64,000 nucleotides of DNA from JASHUC01 sp963849095. Lineage in GTDB: Bacteria; Pseudomonadota; Gammaproteobacteria; Steroidobacterales; Steroidobacteraceae. The position numbers were made by a program, and so were the translations under genes. The stretch is taken from NCBI GenBank assembly GCA_963849095.1, contig CAWKGA010000002.1:124001-188000 (forward strand), in the 5' to 3' direction. Each line of letters opens with the position of its first letter. Position 1 is the stretch's first letter. This document shows, one piece after another, positions 17,931 to 26,754 of the stretch. The notes beneath the pieces are model-generated. The model made no database searches. It was not told the origin of the DNA and worked only from the letters and a program-made list of their open reading frames with translations.

Positions 17931-18884
17931 ATGTCAGACCGAATCCAGGGCTTACACCACATCACGCTGTGCACCGCCACCGCTCAGGCGGACGTGGACT
18001 TCTTCTGCAAGGTGCTCGGCATGAACCTGGTGAAGCGGACGCTCCTCTACGACGGAGCCGAGCCCTTCTACCACCTCTACTTTTCCGACGCGCAAGGTAG
18101 CCCCGGCAACTTGACGACGGTGTTCCCGTGGCGCCGAGCGGGACGCAAGGCGCGTGCCGGGACCGGCCAGATCGCGCTCATCAGCTACACGGTGCCGTCC
18201 GGCTCGCTCGGATTCTGGCACGAGCACCTGACGAAGAGCCGCGTGCCGATCCTCAAGCGGTACGAGCGTTTCGGGCAGCCGATCCTGCGCCTGCAGCATC
18301 CGGCGTGCACGATCAACTTCGAGCTGGTCGAGGACGACCGCGACACCCGCAAGCCGTTCCGCTCATCCTACGTCCCGGAGCAGTATGCCATCCGCGGCTT
18401 CCATAGCTGGACGGTCTCGCTGCGGGAGCTCGGCGACATGGACTACTTCCTGCAGGAGGGCTGGAATTACCGCCAGGCCGACAAGGACGGCGCCTTCATC
18501 CGCTACCAGGTCGACGACGGTGGCCCGGCGCACATGGTCGATATGCTCATCGAGCCGGACAAGGCTCCGGGCAACTGGTCGTACGGCGAGGGCATGGTGC
18601 ACCACTGCGCGTTCAACGTGCGGACTCTCGACATCCAGGACCGGGTGAAAGCCGAGGTGGAAGGCCTCGGCTTCACCGATTGCTCCGACCGCAAGCATCG
18701 CGGCTACTTCCAATCCGTGTACGTGCGCACCCCGTCGGGCGCGCTGTTCGAGGCTGCGCACACGATCGGCTTCACGGTCGATGAGCCCGCGGACAAGTTG
18801 GGCCGCGAGCTCATCGTGTCCCCGCAGTTCACCGAGCAAAAGGATGAGCTGGTACGCCGGCTCAACGATCCGTTCGAGCTTTAG
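17931..18884 (+). CDS. VOC-family ring-cleaving dioxygenase (PcpA/LinE/MhqO type)
   Basis: The 317-aa product starts at the ATG at 17931 (MSDRIQGLHHITLCTATAQADVDFF); the in-frame stretch upstream is not protein-like. It has two vicinal-oxygen-chelate modules (about residues 5-145 and 160-300). The candidate Fe(II) facial triad is the His in GLHHITL, the His in MVHHCAF and the Glu in GALFEAAHT. Relatives cleave chlorinated or alkyl hydroquinones, or detoxify quinones (MhqO). The end (FTVDEPADKLGRELIVSPQF) fits the PcpA-like subgroup, which has Asp-Glu-rich C-termini. A LacI regulator follows on the same strand and may control it. Confidence 0.78.
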   Translation: MSDRIQGLHHITLCTATAQADVDFFCKVLGMNLVKRTLLYDGAEPFYHLYFSDAQGSPGNLTTVFPWRRAGRKARAGTGQIALISYTVPSGSLGFWHEHLTKSRVPILKRYERFGQPILRLQHPACTINFELVEDDRDTRKPFRSSYVPEQYAIRGFHSWTVSLRELGDMDYFLQEGWNYRQADKDGAFIRYQVDDGGPAHMVDMLIEPDKAPGNWSYGEGMVHHCAFNVRTLDIQDRVKAEVEGLGFTDCSDRKHRGYFQSVYVRTPSGALFEAAHTIGFTVDEPADKLGRELIVSPQFTEQKDELVRRLNDPFEL

Positions 18885-18913
18885 GACGGCGGGGCGTCGG
18901 AGGCGCACGCCGC

Positions 18914-19963
18914 CTGAGGAAACGCACCGCGACCGCAGCCTCCCACTCGGCGACGACCATCAAGGACGTCGCACGCGAGCTCGGGATGTCCGTGGCGACG
19001 GTGTCGCGGGCGCTGTCCCGTCCTGAGCTGCTCCGCCGGGAGACTCGCGACCGCGTCATGACCGTGGTCGACCGGCTCGGATACCGGCCCAACGTGCTCG
19101 CGCGCGGGCTGCGCAGGGGCCGGACGCGCGCCATTCTGCTCATCGTGCCGAACCTGAGCCCCTTCTTCCTCGAGATCTTCGCGGGGGCCGAGGATGTCGC
19201 GCGGCAGGCTGATTTTGCCCTGCTCCTCGGCAACAGCAACGGGGATCCGGAGCGAGAGGAAGCGTGCTTCGATCAGGTGCGGAGCGGGCGCGCGGACGGC
19301 ATCATCCTGCTCACCGGAGTCGCGCCGGCCGCGTACGCTCCTGGCAAGCGGCCGCTTCCCCCGCTCGTCACCGTACTCGAGCGGCTGCCAGGCCGGACCG
19401 TCCCGGTCATCCGGACCGACCACCGCGTGGGCGCCGCGGAGGCGACGCGCCACTTGGTCGAGCTCGGACATCGCCGGATTGCCCACATCGCCGGAAGCAA
19501 GCGGGCGCCGAGCACCGCCCGTCGCCTGGAGGGCTATCGCGCAGCGCTCGAGGCGGCGGCGCTGCCGCTCTCACCGGAGCTCATATATCCCGGCGACTTC
19601 ACGATGCAGTCCGGCGCCGCCGGAATCGAGAGGCTGATGGCCCTCGATGAGCCGCCGACCGCCGTCCTCTGCGGCAACGACGAGATGGCCTTCGGCGCCA
19701 TTCGCATGCTCCACAAGCTCGGACTCACGGTGCCGAAGGACGTGTCGATCGTCGGCTTCGACGATCAAAACATGGCTGCGTTCTACAACCCTCCGCTCAC
19801 GACCGTGAACATTCCGCGCCACGAGCTCGGGCGACGCGCGGCGCTGCAGCTCATCGAGCAGCTCGAGGGACGCGAGGTGGCGCACGAGGTGGTCCTCCCC
19901 ACCCGCCTCATCATTCGCGAGAGCACCGCGCCGCCGGCTCTATCCTCGCGGGCGCCCCGATAA
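18914..19963 (+). CDS. LacI-family transcriptional regulator (non-ATG start)
   Basis: This sugar-type repressor or activator binds DNA with an N-terminal LacI HTH (TIKDVARELGMSVATVSRALS) and has a periplasmic-binding-protein-like domain with VPNLSPFFLEIFAGAEDVA, HLVELGHRRIAHIAG and VSIVGFDDQNMAAFYNPPLTTV. The only ATG in the region (18986) lies inside the HTH recognition helix, so translation must begin earlier. The frame is closed by a TGA at 18845 and has no ATG, GTG or TTG between, leaving CTG at 18914 as the best guess. The 3' end overlaps the convergent GH3 gene by 24 bp. The adjacent GH3/esterase genes are plausible targets. Confidence 0.75.
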   Translation: MRKRTATAASHSATTIKDVARELGMSVATVSRALSRPELLRRETRDRVMTVVDRLGYRPNVLARGLRRGRTRAILLIVPNLSPFFLEIFAGAEDVARQADFALLLGNSNGDPEREEACFDQVRSGRADGIILLTGVAPAAYAPGKRPLPPLVTVLERLPGRTVPVIRTDHRVGAAEATRHLVELGHRRIAHIAGSKRAPSTARRLEGYRAALEAAALPLSPELIYPGDFTMQSGAAGIERLMALDEPPTAVLCGNDEMAFGAIRMLHKLGLTVPKDVSIVGFDDQNMAAFYNPPLTTVNIPRHELGRRAALQLIEQLEGREVAHEVVLPTRLIIRESTAPPALSSRAPR

Positions 19964-22594
19964 GGACGGCGAGCCGGGCGGGGGCGTCCAGTTGAATTCC
20001 CGCTGCTCCCGGATGTCACGCGAGGAGCTGCCGATGAAGATGCGGTGCGTTCCCGGAGTGCTGGTCCAGGCCGATTGATGGACGTCATAGTACGACAGGT
20101 CGCGCGGCGAGAGAGTGAACGTCACGGTCTTCATCTCGCCGGGCGCGAGGCTTACCTTTTGGAACCCCTTGAGCTCTTTCACCGGCTGCACGACGGCTGT
20201 CGTCGCCTCGTCTCCCACGTAGAGCTGCACCGTTTCCTCGCCCGCGCGCGGGCCAGTGTTTCTCACGTCCACCGAGACCTCGATGGGCTCACCGACGGTC
20301 GCGCTCGCCGGCACGCGCAGATTGCCGTACTCGAACGTCGTGTACGAGAGGCCATGGCCGAACGGGAACAGGGGCTCGATCCTTCTCTTGTCGTAGGAGC
20401 GATAGCCGACGAACACCCCCTCGCCGTAATCGGCGTCACGCTCTGACGGATAATAGAGATACGTCGGGGTGTCCTCCAGGCGCCTCGGGAAAGTGAACGG
20501 CAGCTTGCCGGAGGGATCCACCTCTCCGAAGAGGACTTGCGCGATGGCGTCGGGGCCCTCCTCTCCCGCGAGCCACCCCTCGAGGATCGCGGGTGCCTCG
20601 TCCACCCACGGAAGCAGCCGCGGCGAGCCCGTATTCAGCACGACCACGGTGCGAGGATTCGCGGCGAGCACTGCTTCGACGAGCTCGTTCTGCCGCCCCT
20701 CGAGCTCGAGGCTCTGCCGATCCCGGCCCTCGGTCTCCGTGGAAGGCGATGAGCCCACGAACACGACCGCCGCATCGGCGCTCCGCGCCGCTCGCACGGC
20801 CTCCTCGATCGTCCCGGGAGGCAAGCGTATGCCGAGATGCAGCGAATGGAACGCGACGGGCGGGCTCACGTAGTCCACTCGAATGCGGTAACGGCGTCCG
20901 GCCCGGAGCGCGAGGCTCGCAACCTGCGAGCCCCCGCCGAAATCGATCCGCGCCGGCAGGACGGTGCCGTGCCCATCTCCAATGATCGCGCGGCCGTCGA
21001 TGTCGAGCGTGGCCTTGCCGAGCGCACTCAGGCTGAACTCGTACCGGCCGTCCTTCGGGGGCCAGAAATACCCCTCCCAGCGCGCCGACATCTGGGTGAG
21101 CTCGGCGGCGAGGACGGTCTTGTCGAAGTAGGTCTCGACGCCCGCGCGCACGGGCCGGCCTCGAAAATCCGCGTTGTCGTAGTAGCGGAACGCCAGCCCC
21201 TGCGCGGCGCGCGAGGCGGTCGGGCTCAGCAAGCGCGCATCGGCCGCCGGAGGAACCGGATCGTTATCGACACCCTGGGCGTAGAGGATCTTCACGCTGC
21301 GGCCGACCAGGCGGCGCAGGCTCATGAGCGGAGTCACGATGCGGGACGGGATGACGCTCGCGCTGCCCCCTCCGTCGTAGAGCGGCACGTCGGCGTCCGG
21401 TCCGATGACGGCGAGCGTGTGGACGCTGGATTCCTCGAGTGGCAGCAAGCCGTGCCGGTTCTTGAGGAGCGTGATCGCCTCGCGCGCGGCGAGGAGCGCC
21501 GTCGCACGGTTGCGCGCGCCGAGCAGCTCGCCGGCCGGGAGCGGCTTGCCGTCGAGCAAGCCCGCGAGGATGACGGTGCGCAGCACCCTGCGCGCCGCGT
21601 CGTTGACGGCGCCCTGATCCACCTGCCAGTTCTCGACGGCCTGCGCGAGGCGAGCCCCGAAGTAGCTCGGCGGGCCCGGCATCTCCAAGTCGACGCCCGC
21701 GCTAGCGGCGGAGACCGTCGAATGCACGGCGCCCCAGTCGGACATCACCAGGCCCTCGAACCCCCATTCGCGCTCGAGCACTTCTTTGATGAGCCGGCGG
21801 TTCTCGGTCATGTAGGTCCCGTTCAGGCGGTTGTAGGACAACATGAGCGCCCAGGGATGCGCCTGCTTCACGATCATCTCGAACGGCAGCAGATAGATCT
21901 CGCGCAGCGTGCGCTCATCGATGTTGGAGCTCACGCGCATGCGATCGAGCTCCTGCTCGTTCGCGACGAAGTGCTTCACCGTCGCGCCGACCCCCTCGCT
22001 CTGCAGACCCTTCACGTACGCGACACCGAGCGTGCCGGCGAGAAAGGGATCCTCGGAATAATCTTCGAAGTCCCGGCCGGCAAGCGGCACACGTTGCATG
22101 TTCACGTCCGGCCCGAGCATCACCTGCACGTGCATGGCGAGCGCCTCGCGGCCGATGGCCTCCCCCACCGCATGCAGCACCTCGGGACTCCAGGTCGCCG
22201 CGAGCGCGGAGCCGGTCGGGAACACGGTCGCCGCCTGATCCTCGTTCGAGCGCACGCCGTTCGGCCCGTCCGAGACGTGGAGCGCCGGAATTCCAAGCCG
22301 GGCGATGGGCTCGGTCGCAAACAGGCTCCCGCCGCCCATCAGCGAGATCTTCTCTGCGAGCGTGAGCCGGCCGAGGAGATCCTCGACCCGCGCATCGAGC
22401 GGGGCTCGGGGATCCTTGTAGAGTGGAAGCTCCCTGGCGGCGCGCTCGGGTAGCGAGCTCTGCGCGAGGAGAGCCGGCGCCGCCGCGGTGTCCGCGTGCG
22501 CGCTCCGCGCGAAACTCGCGGTCCACGGCGCGGCGAGGAGTATCGCTGCGCCGCCCAGGCACGCCGCGCCTGAGGCCCAAGCCGACGCCCGCAT
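19940..22594 (-). CDS. GH3 beta-glucosidase-type glycoside hydrolase with PA14 insert, secreted
   Basis: The 884-aa exported protein has a signal segment at about residues 8-35 (SGAACLGGAAILLAAPWTASFARSAHA). The TIM-barrel domain carries VSDGPNGVR, KHFVANEQELDR and the nucleophile Asp in VMSDWGAVHS. The (alpha/beta)6 sandwich domain is interrupted by a PA14-like carbohydrate-binding insert (GRPVRAGVETYFD...YRIRVDYVSP). A fibronectin-III-like C-terminal domain follows (VRNTGPRAGEETVQLYVGDE). It probably removes terminal glucose or xylose from oligosaccharides or plant glycosides. The ATG shares one base with the upstream esterase stop (TGATG). Confidence 0.9.
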   Translation of the reverse strand: MRASAWASGAACLGGAAILLAAPWTASFARSAHADTAAAPALLAQSSLPERAARELPLYKDPRAPLDARVEDLLGRLTLAEKISLMGGGSLFATEPIARLGIPALHVSDGPNGVRSNEDQAATVFPTGSALAATWSPEVLHAVGEAIGREALAMHVQVMLGPDVNMQRVPLAGRDFEDYSEDPFLAGTLGVAYVKGLQSEGVGATVKHFVANEQELDRMRVSSNIDERTLREIYLLPFEMIVKQAHPWALMLSYNRLNGTYMTENRRLIKEVLEREWGFEGLVMSDWGAVHSTVSAASAGVDLEMPGPPSYFGARLAQAVENWQVDQGAVNDAARRVLRTVILAGLLDGKPLPAGELLGARNRATALLAAREAITLLKNRHGLLPLEESSVHTLAVIGPDADVPLYDGGGSASVIPSRIVTPLMSLRRLVGRSVKILYAQGVDNDPVPPAADARLLSPTASRAAQGLAFRYYDNADFRGRPVRAGVETYFDKTVLAAELTQMSARWEGYFWPPKDGRYEFSLSALGKATLDIDGRAIIGDGHGTVLPARIDFGGGSQVASLALRAGRRYRIRVDYVSPPVAFHSLHLGIRLPPGTIEEAVRAARSADAAVVFVGSSPSTETEGRDRQSLELEGRQNELVEAVLAANPRTVVVLNTGSPRLLPWVDEAPAILEGWLAGEEGPDAIAQVLFGEVDPSGKLPFTFPRRLEDTPTYLYYPSERDADYGEGVFVGYRSYDKRRIEPLFPFGHGLSYTTFEYGNLRVPASATVGEPIEVSVDVRNTGPRAGEETVQLYVGDEATTAVVQPVKELKGFQKVSLAPGEMKTVTFTLSPRDLSYYDVHQSAWTSTPGTHRIFIGSSSRDIREQREFNWTPPPGSPSLSGRPRG

Positions 22595-24231
22595 CAAGGC
22601 CCGGTCCCGGATTGCGAGTGCGGCTTGACGGCGCGCTCCTTCCGATCGTTCGCCCGCTCCGCGAGATCGAGGCGCGCCCGGGCGGGATCCGGCTCGGCGA
22701 CCGGCCCGTGATCGGTGAAGTTCATGAGCAGGTCGGTCGCGCCGTGATACGCCGGCCAGGCGGGCTCGCCCCGCGGCTCGGGCCTTCCGGTGCGCGCGAA
22801 AGCCACCCAGTACTGGTGCATCGCGCGCGCGGCGGCCTCGTCGGCCGGCATCAAGTCCTGCCCGAGATGAGCCGCGACCGTGTTGAACACGTACGGAATC
22901 TCCGATGCGTGTGGCGCGCCCGGCAGGCTCTTGCGCTGAGACTCGGCGACGTAGGAGAAGCGGTACTCATATACCGGCTGACCGCGCGCGGAAAGGATGC
23001 GAGCCACGGCGCGCGCCGGCTCGAGCATCATCTGATCTCCGCCCGCCTCGAACGCGACAGCGCGCACATCCGTGTTGCCCCCCGCGCCGTACACCTCGCG
23101 CGCCCGCGCGGCATCCGGTCCGAACTGTGCATAGAGCTCATCGAGCGTCCGCGCCTGCAGAAAGCCGATATCCATGCTGTTCGTCCCGACCATCACCGGC
23201 ACTCGCGCGCCCTCGCCCGCGGCGTAGAGCTGCGTCGGCGCGCCGAGATCCAGCTTCCCGTCGAGCATCGGGCCGCCGACATACGTGCTGTCGCGGCCCG
23301 CCGTCGCCATGTTGAGGCCGCTCACCAGTTGGCTCGCGGGAATCGCCCTGAGCTGTGCGAGCGCCTCGGGACCCGTCCCCTCGATCCCGAAGCGCCTCGC
23401 GAGAGCGAGGCCGATATCCTCCCCGGAACCGGGTCCGCCCGCGAGGGGCCTCATCCCCAGGAGGCCCGGGCGTCCGCCTCCGGACTCGACGATCGCCTTC
23501 TCAAACAGCCCGCGGGCGAGCGGCGAGGTGAGCAGGACGTGCACCGACATGCCCCCCGCGGACTCGCCGAAGATCGTGACGTTCGCGGGATCGCCGCCGA
23601 ACGCCGCAATGTTGCGACGGACCCATTTGAGCGCCGCGATCTGGTCCATGAATGCGTAGTTGCCGAGCGGTCCCTGCGGCTGCTCGGCGCTGAGCGCCGG
23701 GTGGGCGAAGAAGCCGAAGTTGCCGAGCCGGTAGTTGAAGCTCACGAGCACGATTCCGTCGCGGGCGAACTCTCGGCCGTCGTACACCGCCGGTGAGGTG
23801 CCTCCGTTGACGAAGCCCCCGCCGTAGAGCCAGACCATGACGGGAAGCTTGCGCGAGGCGGCGCGCGCCGGCCGCCACACATTGACGTAGAGACAGTCCT
23901 CCTGCGGCGTCCCGCGCAGCGGAGCGGCATCCTGCGGAAATGGCACTTGCATGCAATCGGGGCCGTAGCTCACGGCCTTGCGCACACCCCGCCAGGGCTC
24001 GACGGGCTGCGGCGGCCGCCAGCGCAGCGGTCCCACCGGGGCGGCGGCGAATGGGATGCCGCGGAACGCGACCACATCATGCTCGACGGAGCCCTCGAGG
24101 ATCCCGCTCGCGATCCTCACGCGCGCGGGAGCGGCCGCATGGGCCGCCCCGAAGAAGCCCATGGCGAGGGTCGTGGCGAGCGCGGCGCCGAGCCGCGCCG
24201 TCTGATGAATGGTCATCGTGAGAGGACTCAT
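22594..24231 (-). CDS. Type-B carboxylesterase, secreted
   Basis: The 545-aa alpha/beta-hydrolase is related to bacterial pNB esterase. The start at 24231 has GGAG nine bases upstream and gives a signal peptide (MSPLTMTIHQTARLGAALAT...FFGAAHA); an ATG at 24246 is an alternative. The N-terminal carboxylesterase motif is EDCLYVNVWRPA, the oxyanion hole is YGGGFVNGG and the nucleophile elbow is FGESAGGMSVH. A catalytic acid is likely near VMVGTNSMD, and the catalytic His in GAPHASEIPYVF. It hydrolyses esters of unknown identity. It is co-transcribed with the GH3 enzyme, which suggests stepwise deacylation and deglycosylation of a plant-type conjugate. Confidence 0.88.
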   Translation of the reverse strand: MSPLTMTIHQTARLGAALATTLAMGFFGAAHAAAPARVRIASGILEGSVEHDVVAFRGIPFAAAPVGPLRWRPPQPVEPWRGVRKAVSYGPDCMQVPFPQDAAPLRGTPQEDCLYVNVWRPARAASRKLPVMVWLYGGGFVNGGTSPAVYDGREFARDGIVLVSFNYRLGNFGFFAHPALSAEQPQGPLGNYAFMDQIAALKWVRRNIAAFGGDPANVTIFGESAGGMSVHVLLTSPLARGLFEKAIVESGGGRPGLLGMRPLAGGPGSGEDIGLALARRFGIEGTGPEALAQLRAIPASQLVSGLNMATAGRDSTYVGGPMLDGKLDLGAPTQLYAAGEGARVPVMVGTNSMDIGFLQARTLDELYAQFGPDAARAREVYGAGGNTDVRAVAFEAGGDQMMLEPARAVARILSARGQPVYEYRFSYVAESQRKSLPGAPHASEIPYVFNTVAAHLGQDLMPADEAAARAMHQYWVAFARTGRPEPRGEPAWPAYHGATDLLMNFTDHGPVAEPDPARARLDLAERANDRKERAVKPHSQSGTGP

Positions 24232-24411
24232 CGTTGAGATCTCCATGTTCTTACCCGGTGCCCGCCGCGCGCGCACCCTCTCCGCGAGATCGCATCGTCC
24301 GGCGAACGAATGCAATCGATTACATCGCGCGCACCGAGCCTACTGGCGTGTGCCGCGCCGTGTCAACTCAAGTGAAGGCCTGCAGGCCCGTCTGCGCGAT
24401 CGTGCGGCGCG

Positions 24412-25119
24412 CTATCTCCCGGTCACCGGGTTCGGATAATCGTAGGGCGGGATGAACGTCGCCGGATAGGTCTCGTAGACGACCGTGGGCGGCCGGTCCG
24501 GCGGCAGATCCTTCTCGGGGTGAGTGTTCGGCACCGCGGCCTTGGCCCACCCTTCGGCGTACGGCGTGTACATACGGAAATAGGCATGCAGCGTCTCGAT
24601 CTTCCAGACACCGTTTCGCTTCACATACTCGTTCTCGTACGTTCCGATGCCCCACAGCGAGCTCTTGCGGTAGTCGCCGACCTCCGACAGCCACCGCCAG
24701 CGCGCCTTGGCGCTCTTCCCATCGGGCGCGACAGTGATGACGGGCTGCAGCTGCAGGTGATTCTCGAGCTTGCCGTCCGTGAGCCCCTTCGGCGCGAGCC
24801 ACGTGAGGTATTGCAGGATTCGCGCCTTGCCCACGAACACGCCCCGCCCCCCGATCTCGAGCGTCCCGTCGTCGGCGAAGAGGTCCGCGGTCTCCTTCCA
24901 CATGCATTTGTCCACGAAGTATCCATAGGTCCGCTGCAGAGTCTCGATCGCGCGCTCGTCCTCGAGCCGCCCGACTGTCTGCTCGACCTGCGCCACCCGT
25001 GCGCGGGCATCGGCCAGCTGCTGCTCGCCGGTCTTGTCCGCCTGCGCCGCTACGACCCAGGCGCCCGCGGCCGCGATGAGCAGCGCGGCCGCGCCTATTG
25101 GCAGTACGCTCCTCCTCAT
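24412..25119 (-). CDS. Exported SnoaL-fold (NTF2-like) protein, paralogue 1
   Basis: The 235-aa product starts at the ATG at 25119, which overlaps the upstream stop (ATGA). A signal/anchor (MRRSVLPIGAAALLIAAAGAWVVAAQ) precedes a coiled stretch (LADARARVAQVEQTVGRLEDERAIETLQ). A SnoaL-like domain follows: RTYGYFVDKCMWKETADLFADDGTLEIGG, a conserved ENHLQLQPVITVAPDGKSAKARW, and a strand GIGTYENEYVKRNGVWKIETLHAYFRM. The end has the group's own signature LPPDRPPT...PPYDYPNPVTGR. SnoaL folds act as dehydratases, cyclases or binding proteins. No catalytic assignment is possible here. It is the last of three tandem paralogues. Confidence 0.75.
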   Translation of the reverse strand: MRRSVLPIGAAALLIAAAGAWVVAAQADKTGEQQLADARARVAQVEQTVGRLEDERAIETLQRTYGYFVDKCMWKETADLFADDGTLEIGGRGVFVGKARILQYLTWLAPKGLTDGKLENHLQLQPVITVAPDGKSAKARWRWLSEVGDYRKSSLWGIGTYENEYVKRNGVWKIETLHAYFRMYTPYAEGWAKAAVPNTHPEKDLPPDRPPTVVYETYPATFIPPYDYPNPVTGR

Positions 25120-25904
25120 GGGCGCGCTCCCGGGTTGGGCTTGACCTGAAGATCCGGCGGAATCTCGATATCCGCGCCGGTCACAGGATGCGGGTAGTCG
25201 AACGGCGGAATGTACTCCCCGGGATAGGTCCGGTAGAGCACGCTCGGCGGACGATCGGGCGGAATCGTCTTGCTCTCCCCCGGCGCGCTTGCCGCCGCGT
25301 ACTCCCAGCCCCTGTCGTACGTCGCGAAGAACGTCGTGTAGATATGATCCTTCGCGATCTTCCAGACCCCGTTCTGCTTCACGTACTCGTTCGCGTAGAT
25401 GCCGTCGCCCCAGATGCCGACGCGCTCGAACGTCCCGAGCTCGCTCAACGCCCGGGTGCGGCTCCAGGCATGCGTGCCGTCGGCCGAGATGCGGATGACG
25501 GGCTGCAGCTGCATGTGATTGTGCAGATAGCCGGTCGAGATATAGAGCGGTCCGAAGAGAACGAGCGCCCGGCGAATGCTCTGCTTGCCGACGTAGATCC
25601 CGCGCAGCGAGATCTCCATGCTCGCGTCGTCGGCGAAGAGGTCGGCGAGCTGGTCCCACTGCCGCTTGTCGAGGTAGTAGCCGTAGATCGAGATGAGATT
25701 CTCGATCTGATCCTCATCCTGCAGCCGCACGATCCGCTGCTGCAGCCGAGCGACGGTCCGCTGGAGGTCCGAGATCGCCTGATCAGCGTCCGCGCTCGCA
25801 CGGCTCGACGGCGGGAACGCCCACCAGAGTGAGGCGACCACGGCGCCGGCGGCCGCTACCAAGGCACAGACTTTCGACGGGCTCACGAGGGCTTGTCTGT
25901 CCAT
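25116..25904 (-). CDS. Exported SnoaL-fold (NTF2-like) protein, paralogue 2
   Basis: The 262-aa product starts at the ATG at 25904 with GAGG eight bases upstream; a GTG three codons earlier is an alternative. An N-terminal membrane segment (VCALVAAAGAVVASLWWAF) is followed by a coiled coil (AISDLQRTVARLQQRIVRLQDEDQIENL). The same domain follows as in its neighbours: YGYYLDKRQWDQLADLFADDASMEI, LHNHMQLQPVIRISADGTHAWS, and YANEYVKQNGVWKIAKDHIYTTF. The signature IPPDRPPSVLYRTYPGEYIPP...YPHPVTG is conserved, with a 20-residue Pro-rich tail after it. It probably arose by tandem duplication. It is co-expressed with both neighbours (gap of 10 bp upstream, overlap of 4 downstream). Confidence 0.75.
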   Translation of the reverse strand: MDRQALVSPSKVCALVAAAGAVVASLWWAFPPSSRASADADQAISDLQRTVARLQQRIVRLQDEDQIENLISIYGYYLDKRQWDQLADLFADDASMEISLRGIYVGKQSIRRALVLFGPLYISTGYLHNHMQLQPVIRISADGTHAWSRTRALSELGTFERVGIWGDGIYANEYVKQNGVWKIAKDHIYTTFFATYDRGWEYAAASAPGESKTIPPDRPPSVLYRTYPGEYIPPFDYPHPVTGADIEIPPDLQVKPNPGARP

Positions 25905-25914
25905 GCTGTCCACC

Positions 25915-26655
25915 TCACCGGCCCGTCACGGGATTCTTGTAGTGATAAGGAGGCGTGTAGACGCCCGGCCAGGTCTCGTAGCGCTCGGTCGGCGGCCGAT
26001 CGGGCGGCAGCTTCTTCGACACGTAGATTCCGCCGTTCACGTCCTTCTCCTTCGCCCAGCCTCCGGCATAGGGGACCATGAACGTTTGGTACCAGTGCAC
26101 CTTCGCGATCTTCCAGACGCCGTTGTCCTTGACGTACTCGTTCTCGTACGGACCCTCGCCCCAGAGCGCCGTCTCGTGGTACTCACCGGCCATGATGAGC
26201 GCGCGCCAGCGCCCCTTCGCCGTGCGGCCGTCCGGCGCCACGTCGATGACTGGTTGCAGCAGCATGTGCTCGTTGAGCTGTCCCTGCCGCAAGCCAACCT
26301 GCCCGCCACCGAGCGTGTGCAGGTATTCACGAATGCGCTCCTTGCCGGCATAGACGCCGTCGAGACCGATCTCGATGGTGCCGTCATCCGCGAACAGGTC
26401 GGCCATCTGGTCCCACTGGGCCGCATCGAGGTAGTAGCCGTAGGCACGCTGGAGGCGCTTGATGTCGCTGACATCCTTCAGGCGCGTGGCCTCGGCCTCG
26501 AGATGGGCGATCTGCCGATCGAGCGCGGCAATCCGGTCCGCCTGGCTCGCGCCCGCCGCCGGGCCGGCGCCCGGACCTGCGGCGCGCCCGCCGCACCCCC
26601 AGATCGCCGCCGCGAGTCCCATCACGCAGGCTACACGGAAGACAGCGTTCGGCAT
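25915..26655 (-). CDS. Exported SnoaL-fold (NTF2-like) putative lipoprotein, paralogue 3
   Basis: The 246-aa product starts at the ATG at 26655, behind a strong GGGGGA ribosome site. The N-terminus MPNAVFRVACVMGLAAAIWGCGG looks like a lipoprotein signal, although Trp at -2 of the lipobox (IWGC) is unusual. A coiled segment (DRIAALDRQIAHLEAEATRLKDVSDIKRLQ) and the SnoaL domain follow: RAYGYYLDAAQWDQMADLFADDGTIEIGL, LNEHMLLQPVIDVAPDGRTAKGRW and YENEYVKDNGVWKIAKVHWYQTF. It ends with the family signature LPPDRPPTERYETWPGVYTPPYHYKNPVTGR (its last 30 residues). It is first of the three paralogues. Confidence 0.76.
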   Translation of the reverse strand: MPNAVFRVACVMGLAAAIWGCGGRAAGPGAGPAAGASQADRIAALDRQIAHLEAEATRLKDVSDIKRLQRAYGYYLDAAQWDQMADLFADDGTIEIGLDGVYAGKERIREYLHTLGGGQVGLRQGQLNEHMLLQPVIDVAPDGRTAKGRWRALIMAGEYHETALWGEGPYENEYVKDNGVWKIAKVHWYQTFMVPYAGGWAKEKDVNGGIYVSKKLPPDRPPTERYETWPGVYTPPYHYKNPVTGR

Positions 26656-26754
26656 GGTTTCCCCCTTCCCCGTTCCCCTTCCGCCCATCCTACTGCAGAG
26701 CGCGGCCGGCTTGCGCGGGTCCCCGCCATGGCCAGCGCGCATCGCGCTCCCTCG

